From Nymphaea colorata (taxonomy: Eukaryota; Streptophyta; Magnoliopsida; Nymphaeales; Nymphaeaceae), in contig NC_045141.1 in the NCBI RefSeq assembly GCF_008831285.2, positions 19,650,848 through 19,714,847 of the forward strand: a stretch of 64,000 nucleotides of DNA. Reading direction: 5' to 3'. The translations under genes were made by a program, and so were the position numbers. The number at the start of each line of letters is the position of its first letter. Position 1 is the stretch's first letter. The notes under the pieces are model-generated. The model saw nothing but the letters and a program-made list of their open reading frames with translations. It was not told the origin of the DNA and did not search any database. Positions 1-11,979 of the stretch are shown here, in pieces.

Positions 1-442
1 CCAGCGACGGGTCTCCGGCAGAGCTCCCACCAGACTCAGTTCCCCCCAAGATCCCAATGTCTCTGGCAAGGTGGTTCCGTGATTGTTCTCCTTCGGCTCC
101 CATTAAGCAAAAGTTGTGAACACGATTTGCAGCAGGAAACGCCTTTTGATTCTCGTTTTTATCCTGTGTGTTCTGCAAAACCAAGCAAAGGATTCCTTTG
201 ATTTCATCAATACTTCTGGTTGCGACAGCAAGATCCTGCCTCATACGGGTGATTTCAGAGTCATGCCTCACCAGAGTCTGCTGTACAACTTCTTGATTAT
301 CTTCTTTTGCTTGCACGATTTCTGTTTGATTTTTCTCATTTGCATTTGATGCAGACTCTGTAACTCTTTTCCCTGTAGCAGCAGCATCGTTTAACTTTTC
401 TTTTTCCTTTGGTTCTTTTGCAGCCATTTCTCTTGTAGCCAT
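1..442 (-). mobile_element. Ty3/gypsy-type element, gag start (runs off left edge)
   Basis: Downstream of the primer site at 470-481, a reading frame begins at 442 on the minus strand (MATREMAAKEPK...) and stays open to the window edge. It is rich in Lys, Glu, Gln and Asn and has a heptad-like stretch (EITRMRQDLAVATRSIDEIK), as is common at the N-terminus of Ty3/gypsy gag proteins. The family call rests on this composition and on the position just after the primer site; no pol domain is in view. The element lies in the inverse direction, with its 5' LTR at 485-798. Only this end is visible, so wholeness cannot be judged. Confidence 0.6.
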
Positions 443-469
443 GGCACGACAGGGCAGGGGCGAAGCCTT

Positions 470-481
470 GCTCTGATACCA
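470..481 (-). other. Primer-binding site for tRNA-Met
   Basis: The minus strand reads TGGTATCAGAGC, the common complement of the 3' end of plant initiator tRNA-Met. It lies three bases from the LTR end and 28 bases before the gag start codon. This fixes the direction of the element. Confidence 0.8.
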
Positions 482-484
482 ATT

Positions 485-798
485 TGATGCAAACCAACTT
501 GCAGATGAGCTAAAAGTAACTTGCAGATGACTGAAAATAACTTGCAGATGAACGAAGCTTCAAAACTAAGATACTTACGCTAAAAGACAACAAGGAAGAC
601 AACGTAAACAAAATAACCTTTTTTTCTTCATTAGACATCAATCCCATACAAAATAGCTTTGTCGTCCATTTATACGGACGTGAATAGCAACGGGTCGGGT
701 CCTGAACAAGTGCCAGAATCCAAACAGACTCACTTAGATACCAAATGAGTATACTAACAAAATGGATAGCAAAATAACATAAGTAAACCAAATTTACA
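485..798 (-). mobile_element. 5' LTR of the gypsy-type element
   Basis: The 314-bp segment is bounded by TG...CA (minus strand TGTAAATTTGG to GGTTTGCATCA). It contains a TATA-like CGTATAAATGG in mid-LTR. Near its end, at about 487-560, are three tandem copies of a 21-bp unit (TCATCTGCAAGTTA...). The outer boundary abuts Copia-like sequence, so this LTR seems to have inserted into an older element. Confidence 0.65.
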
Positions 799-1064
799 GT
801 TCAACCCTTGGTTCGCCTTGAGTATCTACGCAGAGGAACCTCCTCTCGCGTAAGCTCTGGGTCCACAGGGGATCCCACGACTGAAGGCTTAAGGACTGCA
901 CTGATGCCCGAGGGTGGAACCTGAGGCGAGGAACTGGACCCAGGAAAGTGACGGGTCTGGTCCTGCCCTGCATCAGCCAGTCTCACAGAAAAATGGTTCC
1001 TGAGATTGGATGTGACCAACAGGAACCAAATTACTTTATATGAATTATAAATCATAAAATGCAT
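799..1064 (-). mobile_element. Copia polyprotein remnant
   Basis: The minus-strand translation runs through a proline- and serine-rich stretch (HFPGSSSSPQVPPSGI) to PLRRYSRRTKG. The latter resembles the basic 'P-L-R-R-S-x-R' signature that in Ty1/Copia polyproteins lies between integrase and reverse transcriptase. It is a short fossil cut by the LTR at 485-798. No other Copia domain is recognisable next to it. Confidence 0.45.
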
Positions 1065-1548
1065 ATCCTATTATTCTGTATGATGTATACTTTTTAATAT
1101 ACATGAGTATAAATAGGATAAAGGAAACAATTCAAGAAAACTAAAATACATAAATAAATAAATATATATAAGAACAGAAGGCATTTTGTTGGATTGCCTC
1201 CAGAAGAGATGAAAATTAAGGGAGGTATCCAATTTCGTTACATGGCAGAATTCATGAATCTTCTGTTTGATCCAGGAGTCTTCTTATTGAAATTTGTAGA
1301 ATTCATGAATCTTTTGTTTACGAGTCTTTTGTTGAAATTGTGTTGTCTTGGGAATTCATAGATCTACTGTTTGATCCACTATGTTGTCTTGGGAAGGAAA
1401 ATCACACTGAAGGTATCATGTCGTCTTCTGTTTATCATATACGACGGACACAAAAGATGTCCATTTTTTGGCAACTACTTTGTTGTCCGTGTTTGATCCA
1501 TAGCTAGTAATTGTTGCTGAATTATTTGCTTATTTCTGTTTATTTAGA
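1065..1548. repeat. AT-rich spacer with imperfect direct repeats
   Basis: No gene is seen. Between about 1248 and 1400 the motif GAATTCATGAATCTT(C/T)TGTTT and the phrases TGTTTGATCCA and GTTGTCTTGGGAA each recur with small changes, giving a short degenerate repeat tract. A poly-AT stretch at 1140-1170 precedes it. Confidence 0.4.
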
Positions 1549-1621
1549 TGTTGGTATAACTGAATGCTTACAAGAATCCACGGTGAGTTTTGTTCACTCT
1601 TTGTTGATTTGATTGGTGCAG

Positions 1622-1713
1622 CTGGACTGCTCACGAGGGATCCACGTGTTGTGGAAAGGAAAAAGCCTGGGAAAGCTAAAGCTAGGAAGAGCTTTCAATG
1701 GGTTAAAAGATGA
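1622..1713 (+). CDS. Last exon of organellar ribosomal protein S9 (partial gene)
   Basis: After an acceptor (ttggtgcag) at 1620-1621 the exon reads (A)[16 protein letters not shown], then [13 protein letters not shown] and TGA at 1711-1713. This is the conserved C-terminus of bacterial-type S9, a small-subunit protein whose basic tail reaches the ribosomal P site; the plant nuclear form for mitochondria ends in the same way. The ending is intact. Upstream, 1549-1583 could encode [12 protein letters not shown], vaguely like the S9 segment GISRALQNW, but its splice phase does not fit. No other S9 exon is in view, and LTR elements lie at 1-1064. Either the rest of the gene is left of the window, beyond an intronic insertion, or this is an orphan 3' fragment. 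Confidence 0.6.
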
Positions 1714-3240
1714 AATGGTCCTAGATTTTGCATCATTTATTCATCAACCTTGGTTTTATGAAGTGCTCTGAAAATTGCGTGCGGCCAACAGGAGCATTTT
1801 CTTCTCGGCTTTGGGTCATCAATTTTGACTTGGCCAGTCGCTGTTTTGTAAAGTTCACCTGTCCACCCTCAAGGAGTAGCTTTTTTTCTTTTTGGGTGAA
1901 AATGTAGGACGGTACAGGTGAAAATAAAGTGTTCATTTTGATACTTACGATGCTTTGCATATCTGTTCTGGGGTTATTCCTTCAGTTCTGAACTTAAGCA
2001 ACTTCAATCGTTTGATGTACTTGTCGATAGCCTATTGACGTGGAAGTGGACTAAAATTTAAATTCATAATTATGATCTGACGTGCAATTTCCTGAGGCAG
2101 TGTTACGTGGGTTAGAAGAATTTTCATGACTAAATTTAGAGATCTTTTCCGCTGTATTGACAGGGATTTAGTGGTTCATTCTTCTAGCATGCGTCTGTCT
2201 ATTTGAGAAGAGTCCTCTTCCGAAATCTGAATATTTCTATAAATGTAACAACATGCTGATATCGTCTAAGGCATCATATGAAAATCGTGAAATTTTCTAT
2301 TGCCTGATGCTCTTTGGTGATGGCACTGTCAAGCTGCTGTCTTATTTAAATCTTATAGGGCATTTCATACGTTTCCTTTCCATATACCGCAGGATTTTTT
2401 TCTCCTTTGCAGCTACACCTAGTGTCACGTTAACACGTTTATGTTATTCAGAATGATCACTCAGGCTTTCTTTCATGTAATGGTAATTTTTGCTGTCTCG
2501 AGTTGTACAGAGTTTGATTTTCGTGGAATTTGGACTTGTGAGGAATTGAAGGTGTGTCCGAGAAGTGGCAGCGTCTCTTCGCCCAGACGACAGTATCTTA
2601 CCTAAATAATCCATGAATTGCACCATCGACGACCATTGAACTGCATCCAGAAAGCTTGGCTACCTAGCTTCATCGGCTTTGCGTTGCCACGAAGACTCTG
2701 TTTGCTTGTGCATGAAGATTTGATAAAGTATGCAATGATCTGAGATCATCAGTGGCTCTATGTACGAGAAATACCTATATACTATATATTTGGATGAGAA
2801 GTTTAATATATGTGGCTTTTTGTTCTCCTTGATCACCCATCAATACCAAACTACTCCTTTAGTACAAGTGAAGGGAGGGCCTCAGTCCGGGTGAAGAGGA
2901 CCAATACCCATCTTCAGTAAGTTGATCCAGTCATTGGATCACCTTAAGCTAATGCATAAAGAGAGTATTCCACAACATGATAACGAACCAGTCGGCAGGC
3001 TCCATGACTCTCATGTTGCCATGCTTCTAACTTGCACCCAGTAAATAAAGTCTTCAATATTGTTAGGGGAGGTTGGACCACCATCTCATCTCCAAATCAT
3101 TAGTGTGACAAATGACACTAGGACGTGACAGCATAAAGACTTAGCCTAAACTGGTCTGGCTGGCAGGCCGGTAAGCAGGGCAGAGGGGCTCTCGCTTAGG
3201 CTAGGCTATGGTCTGATCTCAGCTAACTAAAAAAATTAAA
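1714..3240. other. Spacer with no recognised gene
   Basis: The first part is probably the 3' untranslated region after the S9 stop codon. The short open frames here have no recognisable similarity. No RNA gene was seen. Confidence 0.4.
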
Positions 3241-3794
3241 AATTTTTAATTATGTGAAGTATTTTTTGAATTCAAGTTTAAATTGACACTACTCAAATAA
3301 ATTAAACCCACCCCCCTCGGTATACCAAAGGGATCACACACTTGCCCATGGCCGTTTGCTTTAAAAGGCAGCTCGTTGGGACTATCAAATTTGTGGCGGA
3401 GAAATTTACAATGCAACGGCCAACTGGGACTATGAACCAGAGTAAATGGTACCATTATTTCAAGATAAGTATCTGAAATCAGATTCCTGCTTAGTTCTTG
3501 ACAATAGATGAAATGCCTTCCATGCACCTATCGACGTTACAGACCCAAAAACAGAAAAAAAAAAAAAAAGAGAAAAAAGTTTCCCAACAAAGTTGTGCCA
3601 AAGTACAAAATTGCCCAGAAAATTTACAGCAGCCTCTACAGCTGGTCAAGCAATCAAGGCATCACCGCAAACATCAGTGCAGATACTTCACTCCTTCGTG
3701 GAGTTGTGAATTCTCAAAATCTGTTTCACAGAGTTGTGAATTTCCCAAATCTGAAAAATCTGCAAGATATTGATCTGGTGGCCCCCTCACAGTC

Positions 3795-6700
3795 TCATGT
3801 CTCCATGTTACTCCCTGCTTCTTCCATTTTAGTGGAATCAGTTTCAGATGCCTAGAACAACCAACGAACATAAACGATGGTAAGCACTAAGCAAGCATAC
3901 AAGGGAAACAGGCAATAAGGAAATATTAGCATGTGTGCATGTGTGCATATATATACATGTATATATATATTCACACACACACACACACACACAGGGTATT
4001 ATGAGTGCACTTACCATGCGAATAGATTTTGTCCATTGGTCGAGATGAGAAAGAGATTTAACACAGCTAATAAAAGGGGGACGAGAAAGAGATGGGCGTG
4101 CAGGATCATATAAGCCAATAAAGGAAACAAACTAGGAGCGTCCTTCTCCTTTAGCATGAAGCTAACTCTTTATATCTCACAACTAATTACCTTTACATAT
4201 ATGTCAACGTAGTGTGCACACCACATGGAACCATATTCACACCGCACCCTTTCACCGTATCATGTATACCGAATTCCTATTATAATGTCAGCACTGTAGT
4301 TCCTGCTGGAGCTGGCATATAGTCCCTTTGTAGCTGATCTAGTCGGACCTGATGCCGACTGCAGCTCCGATACCTTAAAGTCTAAATCCCTGTTAGGACC
4401 TACTAAACTCTCGTTCTGAGTCTGCGACACATGATATACTTGGGTATCTGATTGCATCCAACTTGCAAAGCTTTAGATCACGAAGAGAAATCCTAGAAAC
4501 TAAGTCCTGGCAACCCAATGCTGGGGACAACTGGGTCAATACCCTCCATCTTTCATGAATTTCTATCTATCTATAATTTTTGCCTGTAATTCGTTCTTAG
4601 ATCTATATCTCAGCATTTATCTACTGAACTGTCACATTCACGTTACCTAGGAATAAGAGACCGGTAAAAATGCATAATCCATAGGACAGCTATCCAATCA
4701 ATCATGAATATACGCTGTTTCTGTGGCTAGCTCCTCCCCAGGGCTTGTGCCGAGGCATTTATACAAACTAGGGATTTAGGGTCTCACCTTTGAATACATT
4801 GTGTCTTCTAGCATCAAGTCTACTTTCGTGTTTTCTGGCCCAACTTCTTTTGCTAATTCCTGACAAGTGCAAATAAAGAAGAAAGAAGGTCAATTACGAC
4901 AAAAAAAAAAAAAACAAAGAAGGCATTCTAACCTACACAGTTAAAGGCTTACAGGGTCGGACTAATTTTGATTCTAGATCAGGCGTGCAGGTAAGAGGAA
5001 ATAGAGTAATTAAAATAAAGAGCACAATACAGGAATTTTCAAGATTTCAAACTGTTTTAGGTCCCATTTTATCTTGAAGCTGATTTAAAGCAGCCAATGT
5101 TTTTCCTACACAATAACTAAAACAATTTTACCAAGTATCAATTGGCTCGATGTTTTTCCCGCTTCCCCCAGAGCCGCAACAAAAAGTAGCAAGGTGTAAT
5201 AGAAATAAAAAGTTCAGCTAATATTCTCAGTTGACAAGATAGAGAATCAACAACCTTTGCTTGAAAATGTAGTTTTATTGGAGAGTGGTACAGCTTGTAG
5301 CAGCAACAGGTTAGCAGATACCCCAGATCATTTCTTTAATACTGTTCAGAAGAATTTACATCTGTATGCCTAAGAATGTTCGTCTCATCGAACTAGATAA
5401 CTTAAGTTTAGGCTACACAGGCATTCTGTAACATAGAAAGGTATTAGCCCTCCTGCCAGTCAAGCAACTTGTTGGATGCCCAGAACCAGCAATGGAGCCG
5501 CCTGCTGCAGATTGCCTAAGCAGTTTGGCATTCAGATTAGGAAAGTTTCCAGTTTTCCAGGATTCTCTACTATTATTTTTCAACCCATATGTATGAGCTC
5601 ATTTCTATCACCACACCTACTGTGATTCCCATACGTTCTACAAACCATCATCAGTTTATCATCTTTCTACGGTCCAAAGAATAGTCTAGTTGAAATCATT
5701 AGCTAAAAATAACACTATAACAGAAAATAGAAGGCAATAAGAAGCTTGTAGGTACCACGTCTTTAGGGTCAGTCTCCATTTTCACATGTTGGATACCACT
5801 CGGTGCAGGCTTCCTACAAAAAGGTTGTATATAATCAGAATGCCACAAAAAAGCAACTAAAAGAAGCAAGCACATGCACCACAATTGAAATATATACTAC
5901 CGCAGAGTTTCATCAAAATGCTTTGGATCACCATTTTCATTGTCAGAATCAGGATCCCACCTCTCATCCTTCATGTCATGATCATCGTCCTCCTGGTAAA
6001 AATCAGTAACTAGTCAAACAATGCCTGATCGCTTGCATACTAAACAGAGAACACAACGCCGCCAGCAAAGCAAAGGGATATATTTGTCATCCAAGCAGAT
6101 ATATAGTTAATACGGTGTCACTCGGTCAATAAAAGATCCAACAGACTAACAAGAAACTGACGAAATACACATTCTCAAAAATAGATAAAAGTACTGACTT
6201 CTGTCTACATCTTTTCCCCTTATATCACAACAATAAATTCAAAATGGGATAAGCCAACAAGATCATGACTCTGTTAATCATATCCAAGACAAACTTTAAA
6301 TGCATTTCCCAAGCTACACTTGCATTTGCAGGACCAGGAAAATTTGTGGAAAGAGAGATCATAGGTACACGAATGTCAACAAACCTCTGGTAGCTCAGTT
6401 TCTGGTGGCCTTTCCTGAAACTGTACACTGGGCGCATGCCTAAGCTTTGATAGGTTTTCAAGCAACTTTGCTCTAATCTCGTCCAACATCTGTTTGGAGT
6501 TCTTGTTCTCCATGTTACTTGGAACAACATGAAGAGCATAATCTGGACCAAAGTATTCATAGTACTCATGGATTGGCAACTTATCATCGAGTTCAATACC
6601 AAGTGCAACACCTGTCTGCTCAAAATAAAAATATATGTCACATTTAAAGTTTAACAGGTTAAAACTAAAAACACTGATAATAAATGCCCTCAAAACAAGA

Positions 6701-8629
6701 TATCAAATTTCAGGCAACACAAAACAACACAAGAAACTTTACAAGAAAACATGGATGAATGTCCTAATTTTGAGATGGTATGCATAGGCTGTTTCTAATT
6801 TCCTAGATGGCGCGCATATGATTATCCTAATTCCTAGAAATAATTACCTGACCATGCCACTGTACCATCACAGAAACAAAAACAAAGGCAATAACAACTT
6901 GCTATTAATTTTGGAATAAGGTCAAGAAAGAATCTGTGTACTGACATGTTAAACAGAATAAGCTTATGTACTGTAGCCACAAGCTTTTGATTCATAATCT
7001 GCTAAGAACTGCAAGACATTTGAGATGATCTGACAGAAATTTTGTAATTTGTCAATTACCTCATAGCACCAACATCGAGCAACATTTCTGATTGTATATC
7101 CACCTCCACCCAGTAACAACAATGGAACGTTGAAGGATCTCATATATTTAACACAGTCAGCATGGCCTTTGATGGAGAGGTTGAAGCAGCCCAACCGATC
7201 ACCTGATAAGGAGTCAGCGCCACATTGAAGGACGACAGCTCCAGGCCGAAACATTTCCATCACTTTCTCCATTATCGGCTTAAACAAAAACTGATAGCTC
7301 TCATCATCAATTCCATCATCTAGAGGGACATTGAGGGAGTAATATTTCCCTTTTCCAGTTCCTACGTCACGAATGTCACCTGTTCCAGGAAAGTAGTCTC
7401 CAAACTTGTGAAAAGAAACTGTCATGACTCTATCAGTTGTATAAAAGGCCTCTTCAACACCATCCCCATGATGGATATCTATATCAACATAGAGAACTCG
7501 CTGCAATATGTAGATGCAGAAAACCAGAAACAATAATAGTTTAGCCAATGAAAACAAGAAAATTGAACAAAATATTGTAATTCTCATAAAGTGTTACACA
7601 TAGAAAAGGAGAGCATAAGAAATTGATTACAAAAAGCCTTATATACTGTATACAATACTACAAAAAAACCTATTGAAATATCCAGATATAGGTTCAAAGG
7701 AATGAAATTCCGTAGAGAGTAAGAAACACTTTGGCAAATTTCATAAACTTCAGGTAAAGAAGAACAGTACTCAAAGATGCTGAACCACGTTAGACCTTAT
7801 CTAGGAAAGTTCTAAAGGTCCACTGAGAAATACATGCAACATTTCAGTATTCAGAAGCAAAAACATAATTACATAAAGGTGGTAAAAAGAAACATGAAAC
7901 AACCCTTCCTCCTGCAAAGAACAAGAAGACTTGTAGCAAAGTGTAGGATAAAAATATGAGAAATGCAATGAAATACACATATACATGGAAATATTCAGAA
8001 ACATCCGGAATTAGAATCAATTACGGGCATTGATATGCAGCTGCATTCAATTTTAGCGTGTAAATAGAACCCAAAATAGTCAAATTAAGTAAAACACAAA
8101 CCTCATGCTGCTTAAGAAGCTCCAGTATGGCTAGTACTATATCATTAACATAACAGAATCCAGAAGCTTCACACTTCTTAGCATGATGAAGGCCACCAGA
8201 CCAATTGATTGCAATATCACAAAGGCCATGATTTAACTTAACGGAACCACCTACTGAACCACCAGCATAAGTCTGACAAAAGGAATACAGACCATCAAAG
8301 ACTGGGCAATCTTCTCCAACGTTGAACCTTTTCAATTGTCTCATTTGGTCCTGCTGAGTCTCAGGAGTTATTCCTCTCAGAAATGCCACATAATCATCTG
8401 CATGGAACCTGCATAAATCTCTGTCTCTAGCAGGAAATGGCTTAAAAACTTGCATGTGCTGAAGCAAGCCATAGTTAGCCAGGAGAGCATGAGTCATTCG
8501 CATACGATGTGGCTTCATGGGATGACCTTGTCCATAATAATAATTACCAATCTCGGGATCATAAAAGTACGCTACTTTCCTCTTCACTCCATCAGGGCCA
8601 GATGCAAGAGAGTGTCCACCAGATTCCAT
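3795..8629 (-). CDS. HDA19: Class I (RPD3-type) histone deacetylase, HDA19-like
   Basis: A zinc-dependent lysine deacetylase acting on histone tails in nuclear corepressor complexes. Seven coding exons: 8629-8102, 7500-7060, 6615-6385, 5992-5901, 5813-5756, 4859-4788 and 3851-3795. All junctions keep phase and use GT-AG, giving 492 residues (Arabidopsis HDA19 has 501). The start [19 protein letters not shown] matches the family. Catalytic His148-His149 lie in GGLHHAKK; zinc ligands are Asp184 and His186 (DIDIHHGDG) and Asp272 ([11 protein letters not shown]); Tyr311 is in [14 protein letters not shown]. The tail from about residue 400 is acidic ([17 protein letters not shown]) and diverges from Arabidopsis, ending in a short exon with [13 protein letters not shown]. 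Exon 3 supplies the conserved [10 protein letters not shown]. The gene looks intact. HDA19 rather than HDA6 is chosen from the N-terminus and the tail. Confidence 0.95.
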
Positions 8630-9491
8630 TTAAAAGGAGGTCAGATCTATTATCTGAAAAGTTAACAGAAGAAAAAGATAATCAAATGGACTGGTTACAA
8701 AAGGTCGTCTCAGGGAAAATAAGCGAGATGAACAATTGACAACCGCACCACCTTTACATAAAAAGGTCTTAGCATTTCAAGACTCAATAGGCCGGATAAG
8801 GTTTATCATCACACAGTTATTTAAGTGTTAACCCTACCGCTCTTAGTCCTAAATTAACGTATAATAAGTTGGATAAATTCTCTAACCTTCGCCATAGCGA
8901 TTAATATCTCAAACTCCCAACGTTTTCCAGAGAATAACTGCAAAAATATGCTCTGTTTCTGTCTAATTTATCTTATCTAGCAGATGTAGATACCATGACC
9001 CAGATACCAGTTCTCAGAAACATGAATAGTTGATCGATTCTAGTTACGAGAATCGACGTCCTCCCCCGTTGATGCCACCATTAACGATAGTTTGACTCAT
9101 ACTCCTTCAAGCTTTGGTCATGAGCTTGAGGGCACATACCCATCTACTGATTTAGACAGCTCAGACGTTACAAGCACAGATACAAATAATAATCTCATTT
9201 AGCTGGACAATTGGGTGCGTCTGAACATATCACATTCAGTACAGTGCATTCCCATCAGCCTAAACATCCCTCTCTCTCACACACACACACACGCACACGC
9301 ATACACACACTGGCTCACACAAACAGACGAGGAGTAACAACCCTTCAAAAAGAGATTTCTCTTCTGAGAAAAGGAAAGCAACAAACTTGCCCAAACAATG
9401 AGTGTATCATATTTGGCTGGCCAATTTCTATTGAAACAACAAAAGCAGGCTCTAACTTCCGACTCTAAAATGAGAAGGCAAAACAGAGACA

Positions 9492-9534
<43 letters not shown>

Positions 9535-9705
9535 CAACAACAACAAGAAGAAACTCACAAAAGTAACAAGAAACTCACCTTAACTCGGTACCTATATGAA
9601 CGCCGGAGAGAGAGGAAGAGAAAGAGAGGGAGAGAGAGAGAGAGAGAGAGAGAGAAGTTTGAGTCCCCTTCGAACCAGAGGGAAGGGACCGAGCGAAGGG
9701 AGAAA
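8630..9705 (-). promoter_or_regulatory. 5'UTR with leader intron and CT-rich start region of the deacetylase gene
   Basis: An acceptor (acttttcag) at 8655-8654 and a strong donor (AAG|GTGAGT) at 9578-9577 define a 925-bp intron in the leader. A first noncoding exon lies at about 9579-9700. That exon is a CT-rich run on the coding strand, with a (CT)n tract at about 9626-9657. A second CA/GA microsatellite (9488-9533) and an AC tract (9280-9310) lie inside the intron. Long leader introns and CT-rich leaders are common in constitutive plant genes. The transcription start is inferred. Confidence 0.6.
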
Positions 9706-9721
9706 ACTAGAGAGCGCCCGC

Positions 9722-9742
9722 AATATTTAAATATATATAAGT
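9722..9742 (-). promoter_or_regulatory. TATA box of the deacetylase gene
   Basis: The minus strand reads TTATATATATTTAAATATTG, an extended TATA element. It lies about 30 bp before the presumed start of the CT-rich leader exon. Confidence 0.5.
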
Positions 9743-10450
9743 GGAAGATGAATTGGGTTTTGCGTCTGACCTTTCCATCGTGCTCAACTTACTCACTTGA
9801 CTTCGACAACCACCTAAAAATCAAGTTGCCATCAATTCTATTCGCCGTGTTACAAACAAGTACCTCAAAACCAAAAATATCAGTTTTTACAAAATTTTCT
9901 TCTTTCTCCTTTTCATTTCCTCGGAGTGGAGGACTTATTTCTTAAACTCACTCATGCTTTCACCAAACCATTCTTCGCTCTTCACTTTGGTTGGTTGTTT
10001 TGCGCCGAACGGGTCCCGAACCATGGATCCTGTGCGCCCTTCACAAGCAGAAACGGGTTGGGTCCCTGATAAAGGGGTACACAGATTTGGAGAAGAACTA
10101 TCGGGAGCACCCCCTCTGGCGTTCTATCAGATGTTCCATCCCAAAAAGCTTTTCAAACAAAATCTGTGGATCCAGATTCTTATCAATGGGCTGCGATGCG
10201 ATGGTTTTTCTTTTTTCTAGGTAAAGGCCACGGCTTTGTGTTGTCAGTGTAGCTTGGGGTATTTTTTTATTTTTTATTTTTCTGATTATTATTCACATTT
10301 CAGCTAAAATGAATTTCTTCCTGCTAATGCTAATGCAGTTTATCAGTAGCAAGAAAGGCACGTTTCTTGGCATCTTCCAGATCACGAATACGACCAAAAT
10401 GAAGTATAAAAGTAAGCACCGTTTTCTACTAGCAAAATAATAAATTTTCA
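9743..10450. other. Intergenic; divergent spacer with one GC-richer patch
   Basis: The patch at about 9990-10220 is richer in GC than its flanks and open in two plus-strand frames. Neither translation resembles a known family. It could be an old exon or element fragment. Confidence 0.3.
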
Positions 10451-11010
10451 TTGGAAAGAACAAATGGTGTGCCTATGAAAGTGCTCCTTCTACTGCTGAC
10501 TCTACTTCAATTCTTACATGTTTTTTTCCAAGAAAAATTAGGTCCACCGCTCAAAATTGAAGATGCAATATCGTGGATTTTAGTCAAGCACGAAAAAAAA
10601 GATGTCCCCAGTCTTGATCGTCAATGTTATATATATATATATATATATATTGTGAAAGAAATGAAAGTCAGTGATGTGCAAGTTGAACGGCTTTTACCTA
10701 AGCTGCTGTGGTACAAGAAAAAAGATGTTATAGAACTTGAAAATGAAACAAGTGATTACTTATGCCAGAAGTTGCGGCATCATTTTATTCAAAAACAAAA
10801 TGAAACAAGAAGCTACTGCAAATCGCCACTCCTGTTTTAAACATCATCAAAACAACTGTTCAACCTTTTATTGATAACCCTAATGAAGTTGAAAAAAGAA
10901 TATTAAAATTGATAGTGCAAGTTAAAAGCAAGTGGAAATATGCATGACACCGATGCGTCTGTTAGAATAAGGAAGAGAAAGGGAAAAAATAAAGGAAGAA
11001 AGCTTCGGCT
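10451..11010 (+). repeat. Dispersed repeat copy carrying a captured exon (copy A)
   Basis: A 129-codon frame (10451-10840) contains CQKLRHHFIQKQNETRSY; the following bases, in another frame, encode IIKTTVQPFIDN and VEKRILKLIVQVK. The same sequence with the same flanks recurs at 50265-50545 (plus) and 37264-37475 (minus). In the 50.4 kb copy it ends at a good splice donor (AAA|GTAAGT), so it looks like an exon and part of an intron from a real gene, spread as a repeat. The source protein is not recognised. A (TA)n tract at 10626-10651 interrupts the frame. This copy stops matching soon after GTTGATCAAC-like sequence near 11030. Confidence 0.55.
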
Positions 11011-11239
11011 CTCACAAGATTAATGCTTTTGATCAACAACAACCGAAAGTATACGAATGCCCAACAACACCGCCGTCTTTCGCCGGAGTTCCAGCGAACG
11101 CTCATCGACCTCTCTTCTTTGTTGGTGAATCAAAGGGCCAGAGGGCTTGATGGATCAAACTCTCGACGCTCCGCCCTTCACCGTTCCTTGGAGCAGCTGT
11201 TTGACGATGTTTAAAGTTGAGCCTCGATCTGTGAAGAGA

Positions 11240-11400
11240 GAGAGTTGCGTGCGCCGCACTAAAAGAAAAATAAAGGCATTTTGATAATGATTAAAATTGT
11301 AATGTTGGAGAGTTTCTAGGTGCGCCGCACTACCAAACCTTTTCCTATTTGACAAAGTTTCTAGGAGTGCCAATGATTAAAATTGTAATGTTGGAGAGTA
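11240..11400. repeat. Short direct duplication
   Basis: AATGATTAAAATTGTAATGT with TGGAGAG occurs at 11286-11312 and again at 11372-11398. GTGCGCCGCACTA occurs near 11248 and 11320. The two units are 72-86 bp apart. No coding potential is seen. Confidence 0.6.
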
Positions 11401-11979
11401 TTAATTCACCTACAATCTGACAAGAGAGTCGAAGACCTCATCCTTCCCTTCCCTTAATTCAGATAAGAGTGCTACAAGCGATTTATATAGAAAAGAATAC
11501 ATGCTGTAGGTTTAGAACAACTGATCGACTCTATTATAACAGTGACGTTTTCTAACATGACCAGCATCAGGATACCCATCAGTTAGGATGCCCATTATCA
11601 TGGTGACATTTTCTATTATGGGTCTTAAAGGGCTAGGCATTGGTAAATGCCATAGGCAACTGTTTCCATGCAGTAAATGAATGCAGCATCCCTCATTCTT
11701 TACTACCATTGGTAAATTTTTGTTCCTTTTAAGTGCTACTCATGCATGCTCCCTCTCTCTCTCTTTCTCTCTCTCTCACACACGCACACACACATGCACA
11801 TTTGCACATAAGGTTCCTGCCCTTTGATGCCAGTTTCAGCAGAAAGTATTCCAGATCAACAGAAATCCAAGCATCCAAGTACATGATTATTTACAGTTTC
11901 AAGACATCGTGTAAGATAGAACGTTCCGTTTGATTTACAAGGAGTTAAAACACGTGTGTAGATACAGTGTGCAATTTTT
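11401..11979. other. 3' flank of the E2 gene with a CT/CA microsatellite
   Basis: No gene is recognised. A CT run followed by CA repeats lies at about 11752-11800. The part nearest 11980 is probably the 3' untranslated region of the minus-strand E2 gene. Confidence 0.4.

Noticed and set aside
1549-1583. Upstream S9 exon ([12 protein letters not shown])
   Set aside because: The weak resemblance to GISRALQNW is outweighed by a splice phase that does not join to the last exon.
4260-4457. Possible extra exon of the deacetylase gene
   Set aside because: No acceptor gives the needed phase 0 into this frame without a stop, whereas the exon at 3851-3795 joins in phase and matches the family tail.
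8450-8739. Plus-strand frames over the deacetylase first exon
   Set aside because: Antisense shadows of a well-supported exon.
9277-9558. Frame rich in Ser/Leu/Cys/Val on the minus strand
   Set aside because: Translation of CA and GA microsatellites inside the leader intron of the deacetylase gene.
9954-10224. Two overlapping plus-strand frames in a GC-richer patch
   Set aside because: Neither translation is recognisable and no splice signals favour one; left as an unexplained patch.
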